A stretch of 64,000 bases of DNA from assembly GCA_900169235.1 (NCBI GenBank), contig FWCC01000357.1:1-64000 (forward strand), read 5' to 3'. The translations under genes and the position numbers were made by a program. This document shows, piece by piece, positions 1-10,281 of the stretch. Each line of letters begins with the position of its first letter. Position 1 is the stretch's first letter. A model generated the notes under the pieces. It was not told where the DNA came from. It saw only the letters and a program-made list of their open reading frames with translations, and did not search any database. This stretch comes from Zarea fungicola. Lineage: Eukaryota > Ascomycota > Sordariomycetes > Hypocreales > Cordycipitaceae.

Positions 1-415
1 AGCCATGCCCATTGGGAGTAATCGTCAGTCACCAGGGTGCTTGCCAAGCGCTGAGGCAATGGCCAATTCAGATAACTTTTATGACCCAACCAGTCTTGAA
101 GTCGCCTACTACGTAGATCCATGTCAACATAAATTGAAACAACTATGCGTCACAATAAAAGGTTCCAAAAAAGTTGAAAATTGTGCTTGATTATCATTTC
201 ATTTCAGATCATCAAGTTGAGGTTTTTAGCAGTCCTAAAGACAGCAGCAGACCAGCCGTCCATCGTTTTGTTTGAACAGCCAATATGGTCGATATGTATC
301 ATGCAGTCCCTTTTTGTCCGAATGAACACCAAAGCAATGAACCCATTTCACCGTCTTTCCGCCAACAGAAAACAAAGGAATAAATTTTTCAGCTTAAAAT
401 TGGTTATGAATCCAT
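1..415. other. Intergenic, no gene seen
   Basis: Only short unspliced reading frames with no recognisable motif. The right end probably holds the 3' UTR of the minus-strand eL34 gene. Confidence 0.5.
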
Positions 416-1197
416 TTATTTCTTCTTGTTGCCCTGCTCCTGCTCCTTGAGAACCTTCTTGACAATCTTCTGCTCCTCGATCAGGAAGGCGCGGACAATG
501 CGGTCACGGACGCAGTTACCGCATCGCGAACCACCGTAGGCGCGCTGGACGGTCTTCTTGGGCTTGGAGAGGGTGGCGTACTCGCGGGGGCGGAGGGCAG
601 GGACCTGAGACAAGACGTTAGTTGGGGTTGTTCTGATCGTTCAGAAGTTAGGTCGACTCGAGTGGCATTCCTAAAGACTGGCAGGACTGGTTGCATGAAG
701 AGGAGTTCCGGCGTTGTCCAGTATGTTCCAATACTCGAGCAAAATTTTGGCAGCAATTCAATCCGAATACCCATTGCTCAGCCGTCGCCCTCAAGTACCT
801 AATTCACATCGCCTTTCCTCATGTCCGGTTCCCGAGTCGTTTCACTGAAATGCCATTCGAGTCTTCATTGTCGTCGGAATTGGACTTACGCCGGGCAGCT
901 TGGAGCCGCAGTCGCCGCACTTGGGGGCAGTGCCGCGCTTCTTGAGGTGAAGCACACGGAGCTTACCACCGGGAGTCTTGGTGACTCGGGTGATGTTAGA
1001 GGCCGTGTTGTAGCTGTAGCGCCATTATTTGTTAGCCTTCAACGTCCTTCTTTTGACACTCCGACGAAGGGACATCGTCGCAAGCCGGAGAGATTGAATT
1101 CGACGGTATTTGTTTCGAATCGATATTTCTTCTCGCGACTAGTAAGGGGAAGCACTCACGGCGTGCGGCGGCGGTAGGTGACGCGGTGGTTGACCAT
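416..1197 (-). CDS. rpl34: 60S ribosomal protein eL34
   Basis: Cytosolic large-subunit ribosomal protein eL34. Three minus-strand exons are inferred: 1197-1160, 1013-890 and 604-416. They join in frame to a 116-residue protein, the normal family length. It starts [11 protein letters not shown], continues with [10 protein letters not shown] and ends in a lysine-rich tail. Two CxxC pairs (CGDC near residue 47 and CGNC in the last third) are the zinc-binding cysteines known in this family. Exon 1 is only 38 nt and splits a proline codon at a GTGAGT donor; exon 2 ends at a GTAAGT donor. The 146- and 285-nt introns are longer than most others in this window, as is common for fungal ribosomal protein genes. 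Identity is secure; the exact acceptors are inferred from frame and family sequence. Confidence 0.95.
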
Positions 1198-1916
1198 TTT
1201 GGCGGTATTGCTGTGGTTAGATTGCAAACTGGAGGGATCACGGACAAGGACCAGAAGCGAAGAATTTCGAGATTTGGTGGAAAATTTGTGTGGGTGGTGC
1301 TCGAAAATGTGCCCGCTAAACCGGCGAATCAGGGCGAGAGGCAGACTGCTGAGGATCCACTACCGCACGTGATTTGTCGCCTTCTTGATGTGGGTGGTTT
1401 CGGGGCGGGCGGCGCTGGTTTTGGTGGAGCAGTCTCGCAACCAGCGATAACACCAGCTCTTTCGCAGGTCACCTAGAGATATACTACCAACCTTAGATAT
1501 TGACGAAGACACGACCATAATATGTCCAAATATGCCAAAATATGTCCAAATATCTCAAAATAGAGAATTAATTAAATTCATGTGCTAGACGGAGAAGACG
1601 ATAAAATACATATTTCTTTAGTGAAGCAACGCACAGGTAGCCGGCGGAACTGCCCAACTAAGAAATGAAAATAAAATCATCATAAATAAAATTTCCAAAT
1701 TCAGAAAAAAATCAGACAGTTTCTTGTACATTATATGTGTAATCAATATCTCTTAAACGCCAAGCTGTGCCCATGGTATCTATAAAAGAAGCAACCCAAA
1801 CTAAAGTCTTGCCAAATAAGCGCGATTTACTTGCCCAGAAGTTCGATGAACTGAAACCCGCTAGTTCTTACTTCATTCTCGTCATCATCGCCCTTGAAAC
1901 TAGGAAACTGTGGTGT
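1198..1916. other. Intergenic between two minus-strand genes
   Basis: Holds the eL34 promoter and 5' UTR on its left and the 3' end of the next minus-strand gene on its right. AT-rich from about 1490 on. No gene seen apart from the small tandem repeat listed separately. Confidence 0.5.
1517..1562. repeat. Short tandem repeat, ~20-nt unit
   Basis: A unit close to AATATGTCCAAATATGCCAA is present about 2.3 times with small changes. AT-rich and non-coding, upstream of eL34. No function is apparent. Confidence 0.6.
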
Positions 1917-2409
1917 TTAGTCGTCAAGTTCCATGTTGAACCAATTTGGATGATCCTTGTGACGCCAAGGCTTGATTCCAAATGGGTTTTCCTCCTTGCT
2001 CTTGTCGGCAAGGGCGAATACTTCCTTGCTCTTATCATTGCGCATGAGCTCAGTAAATTCCTTTATGTTACCTTGAGCCTCCTCCACGGCTTTCATGAAG
2101 GCAGCGTACATGACCTCAGCTGGGGGTACAGTTAGCTGCTGTTTGAAGAACGGACCGGAGTTTAAAGTTGCTTACGCGTCGGATGCTTCTGAACCAGAGG
2201 ATCTAGCATCTTCGGGATAGTATCCCTTAACATGCGAGACTGATATCAATGATGTTAGCAGCCTGTCCATCGCAATCCCTTGCGTGGAGGGGCACGCTTA
2301 CTTTGATATGGAGGAGTTTGAGCTGCTTCAGAGCCTCCTTGAGCTGAGCCTCATTAGGAGAGGCATCGGAATTCACCGGCTCGTTGCCGGAAGTTTGCTG
2401 GCCGTTCAT
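1917..2409 (-). CDS. Small helical protein of unknown function
   Basis: I do not recognise a named family. Three exons are inferred: 2409-2302, 2239-2176 and 2119-1917. Donors are GTAAGC at both introns and acceptors are CAG. They join to 124 residues. The N-terminus is Asn/Ser-rich, followed by an amphipathic helix (LKEALKQLKLLHIK), a second segment (SRMLRDTIPKMLDPLVQKHP) and a third helix (YAAFMKAVEEAQGNIKEFTELM). The end is a charged, Trp-containing tail (KPWRHKDHPNWF). Perfect frame across two introns and clean splice signals argue for a real gene. There is no signal peptide or membrane segment. The helical layout would suit a subunit of a nuclear or cytosolic complex, but that is only inference. 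Confidence 0.75.
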
Positions 2410-3615
2410 CTTGACTACAGACCGCCCGGATTCTGATGATGTTAACAGTACAGTTGTACATTAATAGAAGATCAAGTACGCTAGAGGGGTGTGTCTGCAA
2501 CAAAGGATGGGGTGGATCCTGGCTTTGAATGTCAGTGCACACGTGATGACAAACTCATAAGATACGCTGGGCGGTACTTGGGTAGGTACAGCAATTGTAA
2601 ATACATACTGTCATGCGGCCCCTGAAAAAAAAAAAAAAAGGAGAGAATACTGTACCAACCCTTTATTCTTTATTCAAGGTTAAACTATCATCAAAAGATA
2701 GTTGATAACTTTGCCCTGCGCACATTGCTCTGCCATGATGTGTGCCACAATTCTACGATAGATCCACCGAACAGTGACTTGGTACTTTCCTGTGGCGCAT
2801 TGAGCCGATCCATGTTTATGTACTGGTGGCTGTTCTTCTGAAACTGATGGATTAAAGAAAAGATAATTTTATTTCATAGCCTCCAAGAAGAATTGGTTCT
2901 CCTGCAAGCAATATCGGCCAGCCAGCGAAGCAGTCCTTGACATTGTGTGTCCTATACTGAGCTGCCTGCTACACCAGTTCCGTAAGTAAGCAGCTCATCC
3001 TTGTGTACAGTGTACTGAGAGGGGGCAATGTACAAAGGTGCAACGGGTAAAAGCAGTCTAGAATTTGAAAGCTGCAGCACATGAATTTTTAAGCAAAGTT
3101 TTGTTGGATCGTTTGTGTAATAAATCGAAAAATTGAAGAACAGAGGAGAAAGAAATTAAAACTGTACGAGGTACGGAGTACAGCTGCACCACTGGTGGAA
3201 ACGCGCTAGAAGTAATTTACGCGCATTGCTTCGGTGCTTTGATTGGGCACAACACAGTGCCGGACCGGATCAACACCAAACCTAATGGGCATGCTGACAG
3301 TGCGGATTGGAAAAATTCCTCACACTTCGCGTTTGCACTGTACGGCAAGCAAACATAACCAACAGCTACCAATCCCCCTCACTTCCCATCTGGCGCCAGC
3401 TATATTCGTACGTCTCGAATTGGATCTGCACCGTTGAGCGAAGCAGATACTCTAGGTGAATTTTTTATTGCTGGCCGACTTTCTTGTCATCCACCCGCCC
3501 TCAACAGTTTTTATTCACTGTTGGCTTCAACCCGCGGTTTCTCGCACTGTCGCGTCCGCTACGTCACCCACTGACCACCTTTGACGGCCCCCCATCTATC
3601 AAAAAACCACCCGCC
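2410..3615. other. Divergent intergenic region
   Basis: Lies between the start of the minus-strand helical-protein gene and the plus-strand FAR1-type gene, so it should contain both promoters. A run of 16 A residues sits near 2624. The right end (3440-3615) is pyrimidine-rich and probably 5' UTR. No gene seen. Confidence 0.5.
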
Positions 3616-4260
3616 ATGTCGAGCCCAGACGTCGGGTCGCCCTCTCCGGCGCTGCTCCCGCCGCCAGAGGGTATCTTCCGATCGTTTGATGATTTGATGG
3701 CGTCGGTCCAGCGCGTCGCTAAAGACCAGGGCTACGGCATCGTGAAGCTGCGGGCGTCCAACTACCGTGAGGGCAAGCCCACGCGGTACGACCTTGTCTG
3801 CGACCGCGGCGGCGTCAAGTACAGCAGCACAGCCAAGAAGCGTAACCCGTCGACGCGCAAGATTGACTGCCCATTCCGCGCCAAAGCCGTCTGCGAGGTG
3901 CAGCTCGGCAACCAATGGCGGTTCGCGCTGCAGGATGAGAACCACAACCACGAGCCTCGCCTGCCGTCGGGCAACCCAGGTGCCGAGGCGCCGCCACTGG
4001 CAACGTCGATTCGATCATTCACCAACAAGATTGACCGCATCAGCCATGACATTGCGCAGGGGTTTGAGCGCATCGAAGAACGGTTGGAGAGGATGGAGAA
4101 GCGGATCGAGGGCATCGAGACCCGGGCCGCCGGGTACGAGCCCCGTTTCCAGACAGTAGAGAATCGTCTCTTGAGCATAGAGGGAATAGAAGGAACGCGC
4201 ATGGATGGCATTGGGATCAGCGATACCGACTCACAGCTGCTTGCCTCGGCTGTCATGTAG
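3616..4260 (+). CDS. FAR1-type zinc-finger DNA-binding protein
   Basis: A 214-residue single-exon protein. Residues ~22-113 match the FAR1 DNA-binding domain (WRKY-GCM1 zinc-finger superfamily): a SFDDLMASVQ helix, then C62, C85 (DCPFRA) and the H110-N-H112 pair as probable zinc ligands. Residues ~140-190 form a charged coiled coil (IEERLERMEKRIEGIE), suggesting a dimer. The frame is open from 3484, but I chose the ATG at 3616 (context CCGCCATGTCG) because the upstream extension has no resemblance to the domain. FAR1 domains usually precede a Mutator-like (MULE) transposase; none follows here, so this is a free-standing FAR1 protein. A transcriptional role is inferred from the fold. Confidence 0.8.
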   Translation: MSSPDVGSPSPALLPPPEGIFRSFDDLMASVQRVAKDQGYGIVKLRASNYREGKPTRYDLVCDRGGVKYSSTAKKRNPSTRKIDCPFRAKAVCEVQLGNQWRFALQDENHNHEPRLPSGNPGAEAPPLATSIRSFTNKIDRISHDIAQGFERIEERLERMEKRIEGIETRAAGYEPRFQTVENRLLSIEGIEGTRMDGIGISDTDSQLLASAVM

Positions 4261-6146
4261 GGCGCTGGCCAAGACGAGGACCTGGATAAGTCGGGTAGCA
4301 ACTGAATGGACAGGAATGGCTGCAGTATGTCTCCTGTATGTGCGCATATTCAGGAGGACAAGGGCGCTGGCAAATCCTCGCACGATTATTTGGCACTCCT
4401 TGGGCACTGCTGCTGCTGGCTATCGTTGTATCAGCGACATGTTGTCAGAAAACTCTGCTTGCGTGAAGGAGAGCAGTGTCGAGTGAAAGAGGCGTGTTAT
4501 GAATGCAATGTGCGTCAAGGAAATGCAATTTGGGATGAAGCATTTGTTACATTTTGTTACGATTTTTTTTCCGTTCTGGTTTGGGGTTTATGGATTGGAC
4601 GTTTTGATTGCTACTAGCCAGGTATTTCGGCATTCATGATTCGTACTGCTTTTTCTCAATCCCGTCAAAGTCGGGATGAGACATGTGGTCGACAGTTACT
4701 GGCGTTTGGGAGATTACGAAACAAAGGACTATTTATGGCAATGTTTTGGAGCCAAGGATTACGGAGCAGCTACTGCTCCTTCATTTTTTTATGAGTTTAT
4801 GTCATTTGGTGCGCAGAGTAATGTAATGCGTGAAAGTCATAAAGCTCGTCACATTTCATCGAAATGGCTACATTTAGCCAAGGCCCTGAGATAGATATAG
4901 ATATTAACCGATGCCTATAAAAAAACCTGGTCCCGATAAATACTACTGATAGCTGGAGACCACAAAATACAGCAGTAGGGGTTCATGCACCGTTTCTCGG
5001 CGGCAGCCTTGTAGGGCAGGAGAAGATTAGCTCGCCTTTTTAGGTGAGGCGGATAAAAAATCCCGGGAGCCACTTTGGGCCTCCTAACGGCAATGGCGTC
5101 GTGCTAATCTGAAAATTCCGCTGCCAAAGTATCTGCTGGGTGGTGAAGAGAAGGGCTGGGTATTCACCCCTGCTTGGTAACGTACTAACTCGATTGAACA
5201 CCTGAGAACTCCGTAGCGGTGCTCTAATAAGCGTGCCTGCCAATGAACAGATGGGTGTCAGCAAATTCCAGCTACACTAGAGGTTTGGTGTCGGGCATTG
5301 CGACATCCAGTCGTTAATTTAAATGGCTTACCCAGCATTATTATTGGCACCTATAATAATTGGGCGACCTGGCGACTGGGTGTTGGGGTCTCCGCGGCGC
5401 GGCATAATAATAAATTAGGCCTGCATCAGGCTACATTTTTGCCTTTGGTAGGCCCACAGCCACTGGTCAGTGGTGGGTGGGTGACTGGAACAACGGTACT
5501 GGAACTGCCACTGCCGTTCCCCGTCATCAAGCCATGGCTGCTTCGGTCAGCGGCGTTGCCTCTCACTCTTTGTCCTCATCTCATCTCGTCACACGTCAAA
5601 AACGCACATTTCAACATTGCCGCATTTACCTGCATTCTATCGGCTGTGATCACCACAACAGCAGATCGTAGTCTTAACACACTTCTTCACTTTTTCTTGG
5701 GACTAAACGACACGGGATACACAATAGACTGGACCGACATAATTGTCAAACTCAGTTTATGCGGAGAGACGGCATACTGGAATAGCCCAGCGGATTGACC
5801 CCAAGGAACCATATAATGCCTCATGTATAATCTGCGCTTTTTGGACAGCTTCAAGAGAGCCTCCCAAGAGTTTGGGGGCCTGCATCGCAATTATCCTGCG
5901 AAAGCAGGGGGGAGCTAAACGACGACAACCCCCCCAGTTCCTCGCCTTCGTTTGCGCTGGTCGCATTCGTCATTGGCCACGCATCTATTCCATTTAACAC
6001 ATTTCCCCGTTTCGGAATACTCGTGATCTACAAAGGGTGCAGTGCTATCTTCCCATACCCATATACTTTCGTTTGCTCCCTGTGCGCCACAAATCAGTGT
6101 GACGTCTCCCTTCACCAGTGCCCACTATCATACAGACTATTCCGTT
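4261..6146. other. Intergenic, no supported gene
   Basis: About 1.9 kb between two plus-strand regulators. Several frames of 60-166 codons exist (longest 5298-5798), but none shows a motif, good codon pattern or convincing splice partners. The right end should hold the promoter of the Zn2Cys6 gene. Confidence 0.5.
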
Positions 6147-7837
6147 ATGCCGGGTGTGCCAACGTTTCGTGGCTGCGATGCCTGCCACAAGCAAAAGAAA
6201 AAGGTATTCTACTACACATAACTAGTAGGCCAAATGGCAACGGCTAATAAGCCCGACAGTGCGACCAAGGCACCCCGCAGTGCGCGAGGTGTGCTCGTCT
6301 CAAGATTCCCTGCCATGGCACGGGACAGCTACGGTACAAGTTCAAAGAGCAAACCGTCACGTTTATAACGACCAAAACGCCACGATCCAAGAGCTCATCG
6401 CCCAAGGCCCTCTCGCTCCCAGCTTCCCCAAACAACGAAATCAACAGTCTTGCCAACCGTTTCGAGGCCGCCCTCCAAATCCACGACCCCAAGTTTGACC
6501 TAAAATGTTTCGGTGAATGGTTTGCCAACATCCCTATTCGCATGGGGTCAAATACGCTCCTGGACAGTGCTACGGAAACCTTTCTCGACGCCTTTGATGA
6601 TATGCGAAGCGGACAGCAATCATTGACCACACTGGCCAAATATGGCAAGTCACTCACCAACCTCACAGCGGCACTGCAAGATCCAAAACAAACAAGATCC
6701 CCTTATACACTCTGTTCGATTTTCATGATCATGATTGCCCAGGTATGTTGACGCCTTCAATCTAGCCACAGCGTACAGCAGAAACTAATATCTTGACCCA
6801 GATGTGGGCTTCAAAGTCAGCACAAGGCTACGTTAGCCACATGGAGGGCATTTGCCACCTGCTAAACGCCACTATTGATGAGCCATGGAATGATGAGTTT
6901 GCACAGTCACTGCGCTATCATTTGGTAATACCTGCGGTATGTTCCCACCCGTAATCGACGCGCACTCACTCACTAAAAGCATCCCCAGTGCATTGAAGCT
7001 ATTCTAAACCCCAACATCACCATTGATCCACGATATTTGAAGGTTATCAAGTCTACAGTCGGGCCGTATCAAGCTCTAGACGAGGAGCGGGGTCAGCCCA
7101 TCGAGAGCCTGGATCTGCCGTCGCTGATGCGATTTCCTTTTTATATCCGCCAGCCAGAGCTGCACCGCAAGGAGATGATGGCTGAATATGCCCGAATGCA
7201 GATCGAATGTCCATTCATCCGCCGGCGCTTCATGGATCTGACCAACATGGTCAAGGCGACGAGGAAAACACAACCTGCCCTAGTGCGGGCGCAAATCCAA
7301 ATGGGCGTTGCCTATACGGTGATCTTATGCTTTACTCTCACCATAAACGCCTTCTCATCTGCTATGGATCCCACGAATATCAAACTACAAGAGGAAGCCC
7401 TGTATTACGCACAGGAAGCAATATGGATCAGTCGAATCACCGGTAGCCAGCTCCCGATCGGCGCTGGCTTCATGCCGGCGGCGCTATTCTCCGCATGGGT
7501 TGCCACAGATGACAGTGAGGTCCTCATGAACATCGCATCCACGATGAAGGAGTATGACAGCTACTGGGCTGAACCTCATTATGTCCGCCAGTTTAAGAAC
7601 ATGAAGGAGCACGTTCGCCAAATCAGAGACAGAAAACTACGGGAACTCCGTGACGACGGACTCAATGGACTGGACGTGACAGACTTCACCACTTCTGATG
7701 GGCTTGAATACACGTGGGGCATTGATGCAAGCATTTTGGACGGAACAGTGGCAGTCACCAGTGAGCAAAGCCTGCCACCGGTAGAGTACTATTACAGTTG
7801 GGGGCACAGTCATTTACCATGGCCGCCATCATCATGA
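6147..7837 (+). CDS. Zn2Cys6 transcription factor
   Basis: Fungal binuclear zinc-cluster regulator of 507 residues from four exons: 6147-6203, 6260-6742, 6802-6936 and 6989-7837. The zinc cluster lies at the N-terminus with cysteines 10, 13, 20, 27, 30 and 37 (C-x2-C-x6-C-x6-C-x2-C-x6-C), exactly canonical. The first intron interrupts the cluster just before its third cysteine, a common position in these genes. The rest is mainly helical with no named domain that I can assign. No metabolic cluster surrounds it, so its targets cannot be read from context. The last exon is long and uninterrupted. All three donors are GTATxx and all acceptors are AG with phase 0 joins. Confidence 0.9.
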
Positions 7838-9659
7838 AGATGGCTTGGTTGACAGGTATATAATAAATAAAGTAGAGCCATTTTTGTTAATAATAAACTA
7901 ACATACATCATACCACTGCGGATGCATTTTCAACAATGGGAGCGAGTGGAGGGTGAAGAGATTTGCTTAAGCATTATTAGATTAACCATAAGCACTAATA
8001 CATAAACTGGGAGAATATAAACGATAAGGAATAAATTAACGTAATTGTCTCATGATCTTACGGCCTTTTAATTGCTTCCCTGCCAGTGTAAAATGTTTGG
8101 CGCCGTGGAATTCTCATACAGGGGGTTGCATGGAGGCTTCTGATTGGCCACAGCCGCTAATAATTCACGTTTATGGAAGGTGGGCTCTTTTGGAACTGTG
8201 AGTCGGACAATAGGCATGCCAAACAAAACACGGGGCGCAATTTGTAAAAGATTTTCTTTACAGATTATTTGTGAGTTTTGAGAACGGGAGGTGACACACA
8301 AAACTTGGCAGAGGGCAAGGCCGAATTCTGAAAAGACCATTCGTGGCGGACATGAGAAAGGACTGTGCCCACTCCAGAACTGTCTCCCCCGCGACTGTTG
8401 ATTTACTCAAGGCGATGGGACGCACCTAGTAACTCCCCCAACGAATGTTTCTGCTCAGCTGACCCCAATTTTTTTTCTGCGTAGGCCGTAGACTTCAAGA
8501 ATATTTGCATGGCGGCGCCTCCCCCATCCCTACCCCCGCGTGGCTTTCCCCGCAATGCTCTGTGTAAGTGGAATTTTCTGAAGAGCGAAATTTCTTCGGC
8601 CAAAAGTCTCATGCGTACCATGGTGTGTATGTGGTAGCGAATGCTTGTAAGAGTATTATCTGTATGCCATGGCCTCTGGACCATTTATGGCCGACTGTAT
8701 CCAGGCCGCCAAAAAAGGAAACGTGGACAGATGACTGTCCGGGGACGCATTCAGATTAACTGCCCCAGAATCATTCTTATTTTCAAACTTTTTCCCGCAA
8801 AACTTTTTAATGCACTCCTGCAGACGTCATCATATTGAATTTTGTGTACTGAAAATTCAAGCCGTAATTTTGTCCGTAGTGTCTGAAAACTTTTCGCCTG
8901 AGAGGCGCCCAGCCTCTGAAGGCTGCTGGAGAGCAACTCACCCAAGAAAACTTTTCCACTGCACTCAAAATTTACGCAAGAAGGGCTTTTCTTATCAAAT
9001 AAATAGATATAATTTATTTCTATCTATCAAATAGGCCAATATGTGATTGGTTTGAAGTGTCCTGCGAGCATAACGTTCATCCTGCAACACCATTGTGCGT
9101 AGTTTTGTGCTCTTGACCACTCGACCATAAGGCAAGGGAGTAGAGTAGAAACTTTCTAGATGACAACTTGCAATTTTTCCCTCCACTTCTGCAGGTACAA
9201 TGTTAAAAAGGGTTGGTTGTTCCTGTACGGTTCTGTAGCGAAAATGAGGCTTTCTCCATTCAGGTGCGGTACTTTGTACTGCGATTTCTGGCCACCCAAT
9301 CCGAATCCCACTACTTGTCTGGCCAGGGTCGAGTCGGCCAGATAATAATCCTAGAATAAAAACAAATGGGTATAGATGTCAAAGTTTTAAGTAAAGTTAT
9401 TGGATCTGGAAAGTTTGAGCAATTTTCTTCACAGTGCTAAGGCAGACCTATCTGTGGCTTGTCTGTGAGAAAACTTGACCTCAGTTCTCGTGGCTGCTTG
9501 CCTAAAAGATGAAGTTGTAACCTGCTGCCCAGGGATATGAGGCTTCTTTGACTTTTCCACATATGAACACGCCATGGAAATACTTTTTAGTGTTTGATCA
9601 AGGCTTCGTCTCTGCAAAATCTCGCTTGGAAGCAAGCCATCTCGCTTAAGCTTCCTATA
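7838..9659. other. Intergenic, AT-rich
   Basis: Long gap after the Zn2Cys6 gene with only short, unconvincing frames (≤93 codons). No RNA gene or repeat family is recognisable by eye. Confidence 0.5.
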
Positions 9660-10281
9660 TCTTTCTTTGCATCCCCCGTCCAGGACCAGTTCTCTTTTTC
9701 CCCAAAACAAAACTCCAAGAACCAAATTCTACAAGCAAATCGCTACTAGACCTATCAAATCATACTCTGATACTCTCACAACTCTCTACCAAATCACTAT
9801 TCAAACTCACAAACAGTCGTGCACTGTACTACAAATAACCAACACACAACAAACAACAACACAAACCACACAACAAATAACACACATACACATTTTGAGT
9901 ATACACAAATTATACCCTGGTTTCTTCACAATTCTTCTACCAAAACCACCATTGAAACCAATAAACAGTCGCGCACTGTGCCACAAACAACCAAGAAAAA
10001 TCACAAGTATACGCTTTGAGTATACATAACATATCACTTGGGGTCTTTCACAACTCTCTATCAAACAACCCATTCAAACGCATAATCAGTCGCGCACTGT
10101 ACCACAAAAAACCAACACACATCGCACTATACACAAATTATACCCTGGTTTCTTCACAATCTTCTACCAAAACAACTATTCAACTCACAAACAGTCGATA
10201 CTGTACTGAGTATACGCAAGCACAACCAATACACAACTACACACACTTTTGACCTCACAACATATTTGGAAATCATAAAAA
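9660..10281. repeat. G-poor leader with degenerate palindromic repeats
   Basis: About 620 bp just before the F-box gene is A/C/T-rich and strongly depleted of G on the plus strand. It contains a degenerate repeat of 105-152 bp spacing. The best conserved part is a hyphenated palindrome, ACAGT-CGCGC-ACTGT. Copies are at 9813-9827 (CGTGC centre), 9965-9979, 10086-10100 (first base changed) and 10191-10204 (shortened centre). Flanks also repeat a TTTGAGTATAC element and a CCTGGTTTCTTCACAAT block. Likely 5' UTR plus promoter of the next gene. Confidence 0.75.

Noticed and set aside
5298..5798. 166-codon plus-strand frame
   Set aside because: Mixed composition, no motif, no splice partners, and it overlaps other equally long frames; likely chance.
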